DNA from: Glaciimonas sp. CA11.2
GTDB taxonomy: Bacteria > Pseudomonadota > Gammaproteobacteria > Burkholderiales > Burkholderiaceae_D
Length of the DNA stretch: 64,000 nucleotides
Assembly (NCBI RefSeq): GCF_034314045.1
Contig: NZ_JAVIWL010000001.1
Location: forward strand, 3,534,001 to 3,598,000
Direction: 5' to 3'
Below the pieces are notes generated by a model. It did no database searches. It saw only the letters and a program-made list of their open reading frames with translations, and was not told the DNA's origin. The position numbers were made by a program, and so were the translations under genes. Position 1 is the stretch's first letter; the number at the start of each line of letters is the position of its first letter. Below, piece by piece: positions 8,747-17,410 of the stretch.

Positions 8747-10258
8747 ATGAATGGCGAAACAAATAAGCAAGAGGCCAATAGCGCCAAAAATAGCAGTAAT
8801 ACAAGCTGTGATACATTAATCCGCAACGTATCGTTGATCGACGGCAGCGGCGCAGTTCCCTTTAGTGCTGATGTTGCCCTCATGGATGGGCGCATCCTGC
8901 AAATCGCAGCAGTCGGTTTGCTGGACGTTTGGCAAGCGCCGCAAGTTATTGACGGAAGCGGCAAGGTATTGAGTCCTGGCTTTATCGATGTGCACACGCA
9001 TGACGATACCAATGTCATTCGCCAGCCAGAGATGTTTCCTAAACTATCGCAAGGCGTGACCACCGTCATCGTTGGTAATTGCGGCATCAGCGCCGCTCCG
9101 GTCAGCCTCAAAGGCGCACCGCCTGATCCGATGAATTTGCTGGGCGAGTCAGACGCTTTTAGTTATCCCACATTCGCCAGTTATGTCGCAGCAGTCAATC
9201 AAGCGCAACCATCCGTCAATGTCGCGGCCCTGATCGGACACACAGCATTGCGCAACAATCAAATGGATCGTCTTGATCGCGCAGCTACGGACCAGGAAAT
9301 TAACGCCATGTGCACGCAATTGCGCGAAGCATTGGCACATGGCGCGTTGGGTCTGAGTACCGGCCTTGCTTACGGCAACGCGATCAGTGCGCCAACTTCC
9401 GAAGTGATGGCGCTGGCCGCACCACTGGCCGCTGCCGGTGGAATCTATGCGACCCATTTACGGAGTGAGTTTGCCGAGATTCTGGAAGCAATGAACGAAG
9501 CTTTTGAAATCGGTAAACATGCACGCGTTCCGGTCGTGATTTCGCATTTGAAATGCGCCGGTGTTGATAACTGGGGGCGCAGCGGAGAAGTGCTTGCGGC
9601 ACTTGAACGGGCGCAACGTTATCAGCCGGTCGGCTGTGATTGCTATCCTTATACCGCAAGTTCATCCACGCTGGATCTGAAGCAAGTCACCGATACCATT
9701 GATATTCAAGTCACTTGGTCCGTGCCACATCCCGCCATGGGCGGCAAGTTATTAGCAGCGATAGCGGCGGAGTGGGATGTTGATTTGCTGGAAGCAGCGC
9801 GGCGTTTGCAGCCAGCCGGTGCCGTGTATTACGGCATGCATGATGATGATGTTGACCGTATTCTCAGCCACCCTGCAACGGTGGTTGGATCGGATGGATT
9901 ACCAAATGATCCATTGCCGCATCCACGTTTATGGGGCGCTTTTCCACGGGTGCTTGGCTATTACAGCCGTGAAAAAAAACTTTTCCCCTTAACTGTCGCC
10001 ATCAACAAGATGACTGGCTTGTCAGCGCAACGCTTTGGATTAACTGAGCGTGGATTGGTGCGAGAAGGGTACTGGGCCGACCTCGTGTTGTTCGATCCTG
10101 AAACGGTACGCGACGCAGCGACTTTTACTGACCCAATGCAAGCTGCCGAAGGCATCGAGGCGGTTTGGGTGAATGGTGTTCTATCGTATCGTGGCGGCAC
10201 AGAAAAGGCCGCCACCGGTCAACGTGCCGGGCGATTTTTGGCACGGTCGGGTACGTAG
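8747..10258 (+). CDS. N-acyl-D-amino-acid deacylase (D-aminoacylase)
   Basis: A 503-residue amidohydrolase that hydrolyses N-acyl-D-amino acids to free D-amino acid and acid. Visible family signatures are the beta-strand-1 metal site GFIDVHTHDDTN, the VGNCGIS cysteine motif, ATHLRSEF, PVVISHLKCAG, and the late VVGSDGLP aspartate. The C-terminal composite beta domain includes REGYWADLVLFDPE. The start lies one base after the regulator's stop, with TAGGAG as RBS, showing co-transcription. Together with the GntP permease, RidA and the divergent deaminase it forms a D-amino-acid scavenging pathway. Confidence 0.92.
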   Translation: MNGETNKQEANSAKNSSNTSCDTLIRNVSLIDGSGAVPFSADVALMDGRILQIAAVGLLDVWQAPQVIDGSGKVLSPGFIDVHTHDDTNVIRQPEMFPKLSQGVTTVIVGNCGISAAPVSLKGAPPDPMNLLGESDAFSYPTFASYVAAVNQAQPSVNVAALIGHTALRNNQMDRLDRAATDQEINAMCTQLREALAHGALGLSTGLAYGNAISAPTSEVMALAAPLAAAGGIYATHLRSEFAEILEAMNEAFEIGKHARVPVVISHLKCAGVDNWGRSGEVLAALERAQRYQPVGCDCYPYTASSSTLDLKQVTDTIDIQVTWSVPHPAMGGKLLAAIAAEWDVDLLEAARRLQPAGAVYYGMHDDDVDRILSHPATVVGSDGLPNDPLPHPRLWGAFPRVLGYYSREKKLFPLTVAINKMTGLSAQRFGLTERGLVREGYWADLVLFDPETVRDAATFTDPMQAAEGIEAVWVNGVLSYRGGTEKAATGQRAGRFLARSGT

Positions 10259-10347
10259 GTCGTTACCGCATTTTCAACAAGCCATGCAAACAAACAATTA
10301 AGCAAGCAACACCACAGTAGTACATATCAATTTTTAAAGGAAAGAAA

Positions 10348-10731
10348 ATGACAATCAAACGATACGGCGTAGAAGGCGGTACTGGAACAGGTGGTCAGCA
10401 TCTGCCATTTGCGCGCGCGGTTGAGGCGGATGGCTGGCTGTATGTATCCGGTCAGGTCCCGATGGTCAATGGTGAGGTAATTGATGGCGGCATTGTCGCC
10501 CAATCGCATCAGGCGATTAAGAATGTCCTCGCGATTCTGACCGAAGCCGGTTATGGTCCCGAACACGTCATTCGTTGCGGCGTCTGGCTTGACGACACAC
10601 GCGACTTCCCATCATTCAATCGTGTGTTTAAGGACTACTTCGGTGCCAATCCACCGGCGCGCGCCTGTGTCCAGTCGGCGGTGGTGGTCGATTGTAAAGT
10701 GGAAGTAGATTGCATCGCCTTCAAACGCTAG
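10348..10731 (+). CDS. RidA-family enamine/imine deaminase
   Basis: A 127-residue YjgF/YER057c/UK114 protein, the usual length. It shows LYVSGQVPMVNGEVIDGG near the N-terminus and PPARACVQSAVVVDCKVEVDCIAF at the C-terminus, where the conserved arginine that binds the carboxylate of the substrate lies (PARACV). RidA proteins hydrolyse the reactive 2-aminoacrylate-type intermediates produced when PLP enzymes deaminate serine or threonine. That matches its position between the D-aminoacylase and the permease, opposite a PLP deaminase. A strong AAGGAAAG RBS precedes the ATG. Confidence 0.92.
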   Translation: MTIKRYGVEGGTGTGGQHLPFARAVEADGWLYVSGQVPMVNGEVIDGGIVAQSHQAIKNVLAILTEAGYGPEHVIRCGVWLDDTRDFPSFNRVFKDYFGANPPARACVQSAVVVDCKVEVDCIAFKR

Positions 10732-11007
10732 CATTAAGTCTAAAAAGACAAGCGTAGTGGATTTGCTGGCGGGGCTTGTCAACGGGTAGAAAAAGCATCA
10801 AAAATAACCAACTGACGTGATATAAAGAGCATCGTTTAAAAAACCAACCTGAAACTGACCTTGCCCATTGCAAATAGTCGCCATTATTTAACACGGAGCG
10901 CCGCCCAAAAACAGCGCCACCAAATGGGAAATAGTGGTATCACTTACCAAGTGCATTTGCTGAAGTGGCAGGCCGGTTATCTGAAGTGCTCACCTTAGGA
11001 GATAGTA

Positions 11008-12357
11008 ATGGAGATGGTTCAGGGAAACATGCTGCTAGCGTACGCACTGATCGCAGTGATTACGCTGGTAGTATTAATTGCAAAATTCAAGATGAATCCG
11101 TTCATCGTATTGATCGTGGTATCCGTCATTTTAGGCGCTGCGGTAGGCATGCCAATGGGCACCATTGTTAAATCATATGAAACAGGCGTCGGTGGCGCAC
11201 TCGGTCATATCGCACTGGTCGTCGGTCTTGGCACCATGTTCGGCAAGATGATGGCAGAATCAGGTGCGGCAGAACGGATTGCCAACACACTGATCGGTGC
11301 CTTTGGACAAAAGAACGTCCATTGGGCCATGATGGTGGTCGCATTGATCGTCGGCTTGCCGGTGTTTTTTGAAGTTGGTTTTGTGTTGCTCATTCCGATT
11401 GCCTTCAACGTTGCCAAGCGCACCGGTACTAATATGATTTTGGTTGGTATCCCGATGGTGGCCGGTTTGTCGGTCGTCCACGGTTTGATTCCTCCGCATC
11501 CGGCTGCACTGTATGCGGTAACGGCTTACAACGCTGACATCGGCCGCACAATTGTGTACGCGCTCATCGTTGGTATTCCTACTGCGATTATCGCTGGCCC
11601 GTTGTTCGCAAAATTGATTTCGAAATTTGTATTTCCGAATCCAGACAATCCACTCTTGGCGCAATTTGTAGAAAAAGACAGTAACCGCGATTTGCCAGGT
11701 CTGGGCATTACATTAGCGACGATTCTGTTGCCAGTTGTATTGATGCTGTTAGGTAGTTGGGCAGACGTTTTCTTTACGCCAAAGACTTTCCTCAACGACT
11801 TTTTACGCCTGATTGGCAACTCCGTCATCGCATTGTTGATAGCCGCCCTGGTCAGCTTCTACACCTTCGGTAAAGCACGCGGTTTTGATCGTGAAGCGAT
11901 TCTTAAATTCACAACCGAGAGTCTGGCACCCATCGCTGGCATCACCCTCATCGTCGGTGCAGGCGCTGGTTTCGGTCAAATCCTAAAAGACAGCGGCATC
12001 TCAAATGCTATCGTCGGCATCGCCACCAGCGCGCATTTATCGCCTTTGGTTTTAGGTTGGTTTGTCGCCGCACTTATTCGTGTCGCCACCGGCTCTGCCA
12101 CCGTCGCCATGATCACCGCCTGCGGCATCGTTGCACCGATCGTATCCAGCGTTGCCGGCACGCGACCAGAACTGATGGTATTAGCAACCGGCGCCGGTTC
12201 GCTGATTTTGTCGCACGTCAACGATGGCGGATTCTGGTTAGTGAAAGAATACTTCAACATGACAGTCACAGAAACTTTCAAAACCTGGACCGTCTGCGAA
12301 ACTCTTATCTCGGTACTTGGCTTGTTGTTTACGTTGGCATTGTCGATGGTCGTGTAA
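11008..12357 (+). CDS. GntP-family permease, probably for D-amino acids
   Basis: A 449-residue inner membrane transporter with about 12 hydrophobic segments, of the gluconate:H+ symporter family. Signatures are HIALVVGLGTMFGKMMAESGAAERIA, the GLPVFFEVGFVLLIPI loop and HGLIPPHPAALYAV, then VSHVNDGGFWLVKEYFN near the end (here LSHVNDGGFW). The E. coli D-serine transporter DsdX belongs to this family, which together with the neighbours suggests import of D-serine or other D-amino acids; gluconate cannot be excluded. The ATG at 11008 has a TTAGGAGA RBS. It closes the operon and is followed by a clear terminator. Confidence 0.9.
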   Translation: MEMVQGNMLLAYALIAVITLVVLIAKFKMNPFIVLIVVSVILGAAVGMPMGTIVKSYETGVGGALGHIALVVGLGTMFGKMMAESGAAERIANTLIGAFGQKNVHWAMMVVALIVGLPVFFEVGFVLLIPIAFNVAKRTGTNMILVGIPMVAGLSVVHGLIPPHPAALYAVTAYNADIGRTIVYALIVGIPTAIIAGPLFAKLISKFVFPNPDNPLLAQFVEKDSNRDLPGLGITLATILLPVVLMLLGSWADVFFTPKTFLNDFLRLIGNSVIALLIAALVSFYTFGKARGFDREAILKFTTESLAPIAGITLIVGAGAGFGQILKDSGISNAIVGIATSAHLSPLVLGWFVAALIRVATGSATVAMITACGIVAPIVSSVAGTRPELMVLATGAGSLILSHVNDGGFWLVKEYFNMTVTETFKTWTVCETLISVLGLLFTLALSMVV

Positions 12358-12401
12358 GTATCCCGCACCCTCTCCGTACAAATGGAGAGGAAGTGCGTAA
12401 G

Positions 12402-12430
12402 AAAAATACCGATTTATCGGTATTTTTTTT
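12402..12430 (+). terminator. Rho-independent terminator after the D-amino-acid operon
   Basis: AAATACCGA-TTTA-TCGGTATTT forms a 9-bp stem with a TTTA loop and continues into eight T residues. It lies 45 bases after the GntP permease stop codon. Confidence 0.88.
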
Positions 12431-12531
12431 CGTTTTAGAAAAGGCACTGACATTCCGTCGTGCTAACAAAAAAAGCTAATAAAAAGATTAGGGCAAACTG
12501 AAGCACATCATCAATGAATGCTGTTGCTGTT

Positions 12532-12891
12532 GCAGGCGCAGCCACAGTTGACGTTGCCTTTGACCTTGCAGGCGCAGCCACAGTTGACGTTGCCTTTGAC
12601 CTTGCAGGCGCAGCCACAGTTGACGTTGCCTTTGACCTTGCAGGCGCAGCCACAGTTGACGTTGCCTTTGACCTTGCAGGCGCAGCCACAGTTGACGTTG
12701 CTTTTGACCTTGCAGGCGCAGCCACCTTTGACGTTGCTTTTGACCTTGCAGGCGCAGCCACCTTTGACGTTGCTTTTGACCTTGCAGGCGCAGCCACCTT
12801 TGACGTTGCTTTTGACCTTGCAGGCGCAGCCACCTTTGACGTTGCTTTTGACCTTGCAGGCGCAGCCACCTTTGACGTTGCAGTTGATTTT
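12532..12891. repeat. Ten tandem copies of a 36-bp unit
   Basis: Units of exactly 36 bp begin at 12532 and repeat without spacers, each starting GCAGGCGCAGCC. Copies 1-5 carry CACAGTTGAC, copies 6-10 carry CACCTTTGAC. Copies 1-4 have GTTGCCTTTG and copies 5-9 GTTGCTTTTG; copy 10 diverges at its end. The ordered change of variants indicates growth by local duplication. Because 36 is divisible by three, long frames stay open on both strands: on plus a 12-residue repeat VAFDLAGAATVD/FD, on minus basic repeats KATSKVAAPARS or RQRWLRLQGQKQ. No frame has a convincing RBS and recognisable domain, so none is called as a gene. Confidence 0.85.
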
Positions 12892-12926
12892 GAAGTGGCA
12901 CTTGACCTACCCCGACATTGACGCTG

Positions 12927-13090
12927 CCAAGTTTTTCGGGTGTTAGTCGGGAATTGTTGGAAGACATGTTTGAGCGTAGCGAGTTGGTCTTTCAACCCGA
13001 CTGACACCCGAAAAACTTGGGAACCCGAAGGGCTGCGTCTCTGCGGTCGCCTTTTCTTTGGTGCCTTTCTTTTGGCGAAGCAAAAGAAAG
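12927..13090. repeat. Intergenic element with a 25-bp hairpin and a second 10-bp hairpin
   Basis: The 25 bases at 12927-12951 are reverse-complementary to 12996-13020 with one mismatch (arms contain CCAAGTTTTTCGGGTGT), leaving a 44-base loop. Immediately after, CTTTCTTTTG (13065-13074) and CAAAAGAAAG (13081-13090) form a perfect 10-bp stem with loop GCGAAG. Such structured blocks are often dispersed in many copies in related genomes, but copy number cannot be judged from a single window. A minus-strand frame (12435-13136) spans both this element and the tandem repeat. Confidence 0.6.
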
Positions 13091-13191
13091 ACACTAGCTG
13101 TCGGGCTACCCCCGACAAGCACCCACGGAGCGCCAACCGTTTAAGTTATCAACCATCCATCCATGGCAATAACATCCAGTAAAGAAAAAAT

Positions 13192-13218
13192 GGCCACTTT
13201 CGGCAAAAGAAAGCGGCC
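13192..13218 (-). terminator. Hairpin terminator downstream of the 106-aa gene
   Basis: GGCCACTTTC (13192-13201) and GAAAGCGGCC (13209-13218) pair with one mismatch around a 7-base loop. On the minus strand the stem is followed by ATTTTTTCTTT, a good U-tract, 38 bases beyond the stop codon of the small gene. Confidence 0.7.
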
Positions 13219-13255
13219 ACTTTTACCCAAGCGTGATCCGATAAAACTAACGAAT

Positions 13256-13576
13256 TTAATCGACGTCTAGGGATGTTTTAAGCGCCAGTCGATCAATCCG
13301 CCTCTCAGCATTCTCAGCCAGCATCTGAGAAGACGTCAACGCCAATCGCAGCAAGCGCTCCGTAGCAAGAACAGTCAACGTAGGCGCATCACTCGTACCG
13401 CGATCCGCATTGCTCAAATGGACCAAATCAATACAAGTCTGAACACCGCGGCAGACGTCCACCGTCAGCGCATAAAATTGCGCGGCCCGATCATTCTGAT
13501 ACTCGTGAGGCAGCCAAGAAAAAGGCTGATGAAATGCTTCCGAATCTGATGATGATGGCGGGATCGGCTTACTCAT
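13256..13576 (-). CDS. Small hypothetical protein, 106 aa
   Basis: The protein starts MSKPIPPSSSDSEAFHQPFS and has a helical core with VCRGVQTCIDLVHLSNAD followed by LTVLATERLLRLALTSSQML and a C-terminal AERRIDRL helix. The layout (proline-rich start, central Cys-containing helix, variable linker, final amphipathic helix) recalls the DUF6124/DUF3077 small proteins of pseudomonads and Burkholderiales, but this is only a resemblance. The ATG at 13576 overlaps the stop codon of the upstream frame (ATGA), suggesting coupled translation. No function can be assigned. Confidence 0.6.
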   Translation of the reverse strand: MSKPIPPSSSDSEAFHQPFSWLPHEYQNDRAAQFYALTVDVCRGVQTCIDLVHLSNADRGTSDAPTLTVLATERLLRLALTSSQMLAENAERRIDRLALKTSLDVD

Positions 13577-13896
13577 GATTGCCCACCCGTGTCGGTGTGA
13601 GTAATAAGGCGTGTGATGGTTTCTGAGCAGGCAAAGATAGGCATGTTGTGACTTCCGTAGGTGGCAGTAAAACCGCGCCCTGTCGTCAAACAGGGTGGGC
13701 AGCAAATGGCAAGGTTGACGAACCGATACCTACAGCAACCGGCAACCCGAAGGTTCCCCACCATTGCCACCCAATGAAGGCGCAACAAAGGTAGACGCAC
13801 GAAAAAAAACGGCATTGCGCCGTCTGTGCGCTGTAGGTATGTCAGGTCGTCAAACCAGTTCCCCTTTTTCTCAGGGACCAACAGAGTATAAGACAT
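13573..13896 (-). CDS. Hypothetical 107-aa leader protein coupled to the next gene
   Basis: An open frame that could start at ATG 13896 (MSYTLLVPEKKGNW) and end at 13573, overlapping the start of the next gene by four bases. It is Cys/Trp/Phe-rich, with segments LRLHWVAMVGNLRVAGCC, NLAICCPPCLTTGRGF and ATYGSHNMPIFACSETI. The style recalls the small Ash/Icd-like proteins of P4-type phages, whose genes overlap regulatory RNA. No clear RBS is present and it may be a non-coding leader instead. I cannot name a family with confidence. Confidence 0.3.
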   Translation of the reverse strand: MSYTLLVPEKKGNWFDDLTYLQRTDGAMPFFFVRLPLLRLHWVAMVGNLRVAGCCRYRFVNLAICCPPCLTTGRGFTATYGSHNMPIFACSETITRLITHTDTGGQS

Positions 13897-13966
13897 TGCA
13901 CCATCTTTTGCGAAATTTTGATGCAACCACAATATAGACAATCCACGACCACACAACCAACAAACA

Positions 13967-14002
13967 AAATGGCCGCCTCCCATTGTAGGAAGCGGCCATT
14001 TT
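13967..14002 (-). terminator. Terminator of the DJ-1/PfpI gene
   Basis: AAAATGGCCGC (13967-13977) and GCGGCCATTTT (13992-14002) form a perfect 11-bp stem with a 14-base loop, 38 bases after the stop codon of the minus-strand DJ-1 gene. The arm itself supplies the U-tract, followed by GTTTGTT. Confidence 0.8.
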
Positions 14003-14040
14003 CTGCCTGAACCAAATATCAGCAACAAACAACGAATAAA

Positions 14041-14622
14041 TTACAACTCAATCCGCGTCCCCAACACCTTCAAAAACTGCGCCAACCAAGCCGGATGTGC
14101 CGGCCAAGCCGGTGCAGTCACCAGATTGCCATCGGTATGCGCTGCCGTGATATCAATCTCCGCATATATTCCACCAGCCAGTTCTACTTCTGGCGCACAG
14201 GCTGGATAGGCCGAGCAGGTTTTGCCTTTCAAGATACCAGCGGCAGCCAGCAACTGCGGCCCGTGACAAACCGCTGCAATAGGTTTGTTAGCCGCGTTGA
14301 ACTGCTGAACGATTTCGATCACGCGTTTGTTCAGGCGCAGATATTCCGGTGCGCGACCGCCGGGAATCAACAATGCATCGTAATCGGCGACATTGACATC
14401 AGAGAAAGACGCATTCAGGGTAAAGCGATGGCCGGGTTTTTCGCTATAGGTTTGATCGCCCTCAAAATCGTGAATGGCGGTTCGAATACTGCTACCGGCA
14501 GATTTTTCAGGACAGACCACATCGACGACATGACCGACCATCTGTAAAGCTTGAAAAGGCACCATCAGTTCGTAATCTTCGACGTAGTCGCCGGCAATAA
14601 ACAGAATTTTTTTTGCGCTCAT
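14041..14622 (-). CDS. DJ-1/PfpI-family protein
   Basis: A 193-residue class I glutamine amidotransferase-like protein. The nucleophile elbow [14 protein letters not shown] carries the conserved cysteine near residue 113, and the partner glutamate is in [19 protein letters not shown] near the N-terminus. Members act as stress-response chaperones, deglycases/glyoxalases or intracellular peptidases; sequence alone does not choose. It is monocistronic: its own terminator lies downstream and 331 bases separate it from the MFS gene upstream. Confidence 0.9.
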   Translation of the reverse strand: MSAKKILFIAGDYVEDYELMVPFQALQMVGHVVDVVCPEKSAGSSIRTAIHDFEGDQTYSEKPGHRFTLNASFSDVNVADYDALLIPGGRAPEYLRLNKRVIEIVQQFNAANKPIAAVCHGPQLLAAAGILKGKTCSAYPACAPEVELAGGIYAEIDITAAHTDGNLVTAPAWPAHPAWLAQFLKVLGTRIEL

Positions 14623-14953
14623 GATGATTCTTTCAGTAGAAAGTTAGTGAGGAAATGGGTGATAAGTACGGCACTGATCCTGAAAAACTGTGTGATTGAA
14701 AAGAGTATAGCGAGTTGGTGACAGCGATATGACAGCGGCGCTGGGGCGGTAAAGCGGCGTTCACATAACGTTATTCAAATGCTGAATTTACTTTATAGTA
14801 ATTTTTCCTAAATTCAAATATAAGGTAAAAATTTAACTAGAGTGGAACAGTTCCGGCAGCGAAACAATAAAGTTTACCATGCCACCTGGCCAACTTTATT
14901 GTGCGCCTCCCACACTATTTTGTGCTATTTTTTATCAAGATTTAGTGGTTTTT
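14623..14953. other. Intergenic between DJ-1 and MFS genes, with a 10-bp hairpin
   Basis: This 331-base gap must hold the DJ-1 promoter on the minus strand; the 14760-14840 part is AT-rich. CAATAAAGTT (14865-14874) and AACTTTATTG (14892-14901) are perfect complements around 17 bases and could terminate the MFS transcript (minus strand, followed by TTTCGC) or act as an operator. No gene was found. Confidence 0.45.
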
Positions 14954-16195
14954 TTAGCGCGCTGATCCTTGCTTGGTACCGTGACCAGTCACCCGCGCCG
15001 CCATCGCCCGTTGCACAACATCGCGCGACAAGCGCCAATAGAGCAATGCGACCAACGTTGATAAAAAAGCAAAACCCATCATGCCAGCGTACAAGTACAG
15101 CATCTTATAAAGTTCGATCCCCACACCATACATCAGCATGCTGACGATACCCATGGCCGCGGCGACCGTGCCTTTGGAGATATCGCTTTCTGTTAGCGTA
15201 AATCGGACCATCACCGCGACTGATAATCCTTCGCCAAAAGAGATCAGGCTGATCCCGAGTACTAGAAAGTAGGGCGTTTTGAATATCGCAGAGCCGACTA
15301 GCATCACGACGATGCCGCATGCAATGGGATACATTGCATACTTGACCGACGTGCCGAGGCGCCAGCGATCTGCTTGCGTGGCAAGCACAAGATTGCCAGC
15401 AATCAGGCTGCCGAAAACAGGTATTTGCCATAAGCCATACTCAATCACGCTTAAGTGTCCGTCTGCGACCAAAATCAGCGGCGACATAGCGATCCAGCCG
15501 ATCAACGGTACGGCGAGCAAGGGAATAGAAAGGGCGCCCATCAAGAAATAACGATTGCGGAATACTTGCTGATAATCGTGCCAAATGTGTATGAGCGGTA
15601 GCTTTTCCTTGCGCGGTTGAACAGTCTCTGGCATGTGCAGGGCGAGGCCAATCAACGCGACCGATGACACCGCTGCGATGAAAACAAACACCATGCGCCA
15701 CGGCCACATTTCGATCATGAAGGCCCCCGCGACCGGACCGATAAGTGGCGCGATTAGTGCGACGTTGGCCATCATGGCAGTGACTTTGACGGCTGATTTT
15801 TCTTCAAAAGCTTCCTGCACGACGGCGTAACCGACCGAGGAGATGAAGCATAAACCAATCCCCTGGACCACGCGCAAAATGATAAAACTCTCAATGCTAT
15901 TGGAGAATAAGGTTGCCAGGCAAGCAAGGATAAAAAATACTGTCCCTCCCAACATCACGGGACGTCGTCCTATGCGATCAGACAACGGACCAAACAGCCA
16001 CTGGAATAACGCGCCACCTAATAAGAAGGCGGTCATCGCAGACGCCATCCATGCCTCGCTTGCACCAAACTCTCTGGTGACCGTCAGCATGCCAGGCTGG
16101 ATCATGTCGTTGGCGATGTAGACAGAAAATTCAAATAACACCAATGCCAGCGGGAACATCAGCGTTGAGCGATTGAGTGAGGATATTTTTTTCAT
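14954..16195 (-). CDS. MFS multidrug efflux transporter, MdfA-like
   Basis: A 413-residue 12-helix major facilitator. The first helix reads LVLFEFSVYIANDMIQPGML, which closely matches the E. coli MdfA segment holding its membrane-embedded Glu and Asp, so proton-coupled export of cationic and neutral drugs is likely. The MFS motif A is FGPLSDRIGRRPVML and motif C-like LIAPLIGPVAGAF is in helix 5. An upstream ATG at 16237 would add 14 residues; the ATG at 16195 gives the spacing to helix 1 seen in MdfA and is preferred, although neither has a good RBS. It is the only gene of its unit. Confidence 0.88.
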   Translation of the reverse strand: MKKISSLNRSTLMFPLALVLFEFSVYIANDMIQPGMLTVTREFGASEAWMASAMTAFLLGGALFQWLFGPLSDRIGRRPVMLGGTVFFILACLATLFSNSIESFIILRVVQGIGLCFISSVGYAVVQEAFEEKSAVKVTAMMANVALIAPLIGPVAGAFMIEMWPWRMVFVFIAAVSSVALIGLALHMPETVQPRKEKLPLIHIWHDYQQVFRNRYFLMGALSIPLLAVPLIGWIAMSPLILVADGHLSVIEYGLWQIPVFGSLIAGNLVLATQADRWRLGTSVKYAMYPIACGIVVMLVGSAIFKTPYFLVLGISLISFGEGLSVAVMVRFTLTESDISKGTVAAAMGIVSMLMYGVGIELYKMLYLYAGMMGFAFLSTLVALLYWRLSRDVVQRAMAARVTGHGTKQGSAR

Positions 16196-17410
16196 TATTT
16201 TTTTAATAGCATTGGGTAACGCTGAAGAGTGGAGCATTGCACAAATGCGTGTTCATTGCTCGTATTTGGAAAGTAGTGACGGCACGGATGGAGCTTACAT
16301 TGGCTGCGACCAAATGCGATCGTCAATGGCCGCGGGCGACTGTCGAAGAGAGTGCTCTATCTGTCGAAACAAATGGCGCGCTATAAATATTTTATTTTTG
16401 GATGTTGAATAGTACTTTGATTGGTCATGATCCGTAAATTATCAGGCGACTGTGAGGAAATTGAGTTTGAGAGCGCATTGTTTTTATAAGCAGTTTATTT
16501 TAGACGCGTGCCGAGGTGTTATTTTAAATTTGTTGGCGTCATTTTTTTGTTTAAAAAATGCATCGCTGGTGCGCAGATGTTAGTAGCGGCAGTTTAAAAC
16601 GCCGTCAGAATCGGCCCGTCATTATTTGGTCAGCATCTTTAGTCAGCATCTTTAATCAGAGCCTTAGTTGATTCCCGCGCAACGACGCTGTTTAAGATTG
16701 GGATCGTGCCAGACGCGATAACTGATCCAAGTTGACTTCGACCATTAATTTGTAATTTGGTTCAGATAAAATCTACAATAACCAGATAAGCCCGTAGTAA
16801 AACAGGGTGGACAACATCCGAGACAACGGCTAGCAAAACCACTGCACGTTCATTAAGAATCTGTGAGCGCTCTGAATAATTTAATTCAAAATTTATGCAG
16901 AAAATCGAAAATAAATATTGAAAAAAATTCTGTCGGTTATGCAGTCCCGAACTCAACCATCAATTCATCATTTGCACGACTCGCCTTGGGGGTGATTCAG
17001 TGGATTATAAAAATTTCACGGTAAAAATTTTTATACGATTTCGCAGTGTGGTGCACGTTACTTCCAAGCTTTGTGGATTTTATAGAGCTTGCTTCTATTT
17101 ATAATATTATTTTGCAGAAATACTTTCCTTGATCATAAACGTCGATTTTACTGCTACTCGACTAAAATAATAATTCCATATAAAATTTTTTCGATTCTCT
17201 TTAAACCCCTTTTATTGCTCAAAAAAATCAGAATATTCACGCTACGTGAACACCTTATTTTTATCATATTGTATTGATGGGAATTCGTGTCTATCTTTAA
17301 TTTGAAATCTTGTGATGATGAATGTGGCGACTAAGAGCCTTTAATTATAATTGTCGTCGCAACGGGGAATTCGCTAAAAATTCCACCTATGTAACGCGTA
17401 TCAGCTCCCG
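16196..17410. other. AT-rich intergenic desert
   Basis: About 1.2 kb without a credible gene. The two longest open frames (16762-16956 minus, 17089-17277 plus) have no RBS and no recognisable features. The stretch 17080-17280 is particularly rich in A/T runs. It may contain the promoter and distant regulatory sites of the autotransporter gene, or remains of a lost gene. Confidence 0.5.

Noticed and set aside
12532..12891. CRISPR-like array because of 36-bp repeats
   Set aside because: Copies abut without unique spacers and there are no cas genes; it is a simple tandem repeat.
12435..13136. 233-residue minus-strand protein with basic repeats and C-terminal hydrophobic helix
   Set aside because: It spans both the tandem repeat and the hairpin element, has no recognisable domain or clear RBS, and equally long frames exist on the other strand; kept only as a possibility under the repeat.
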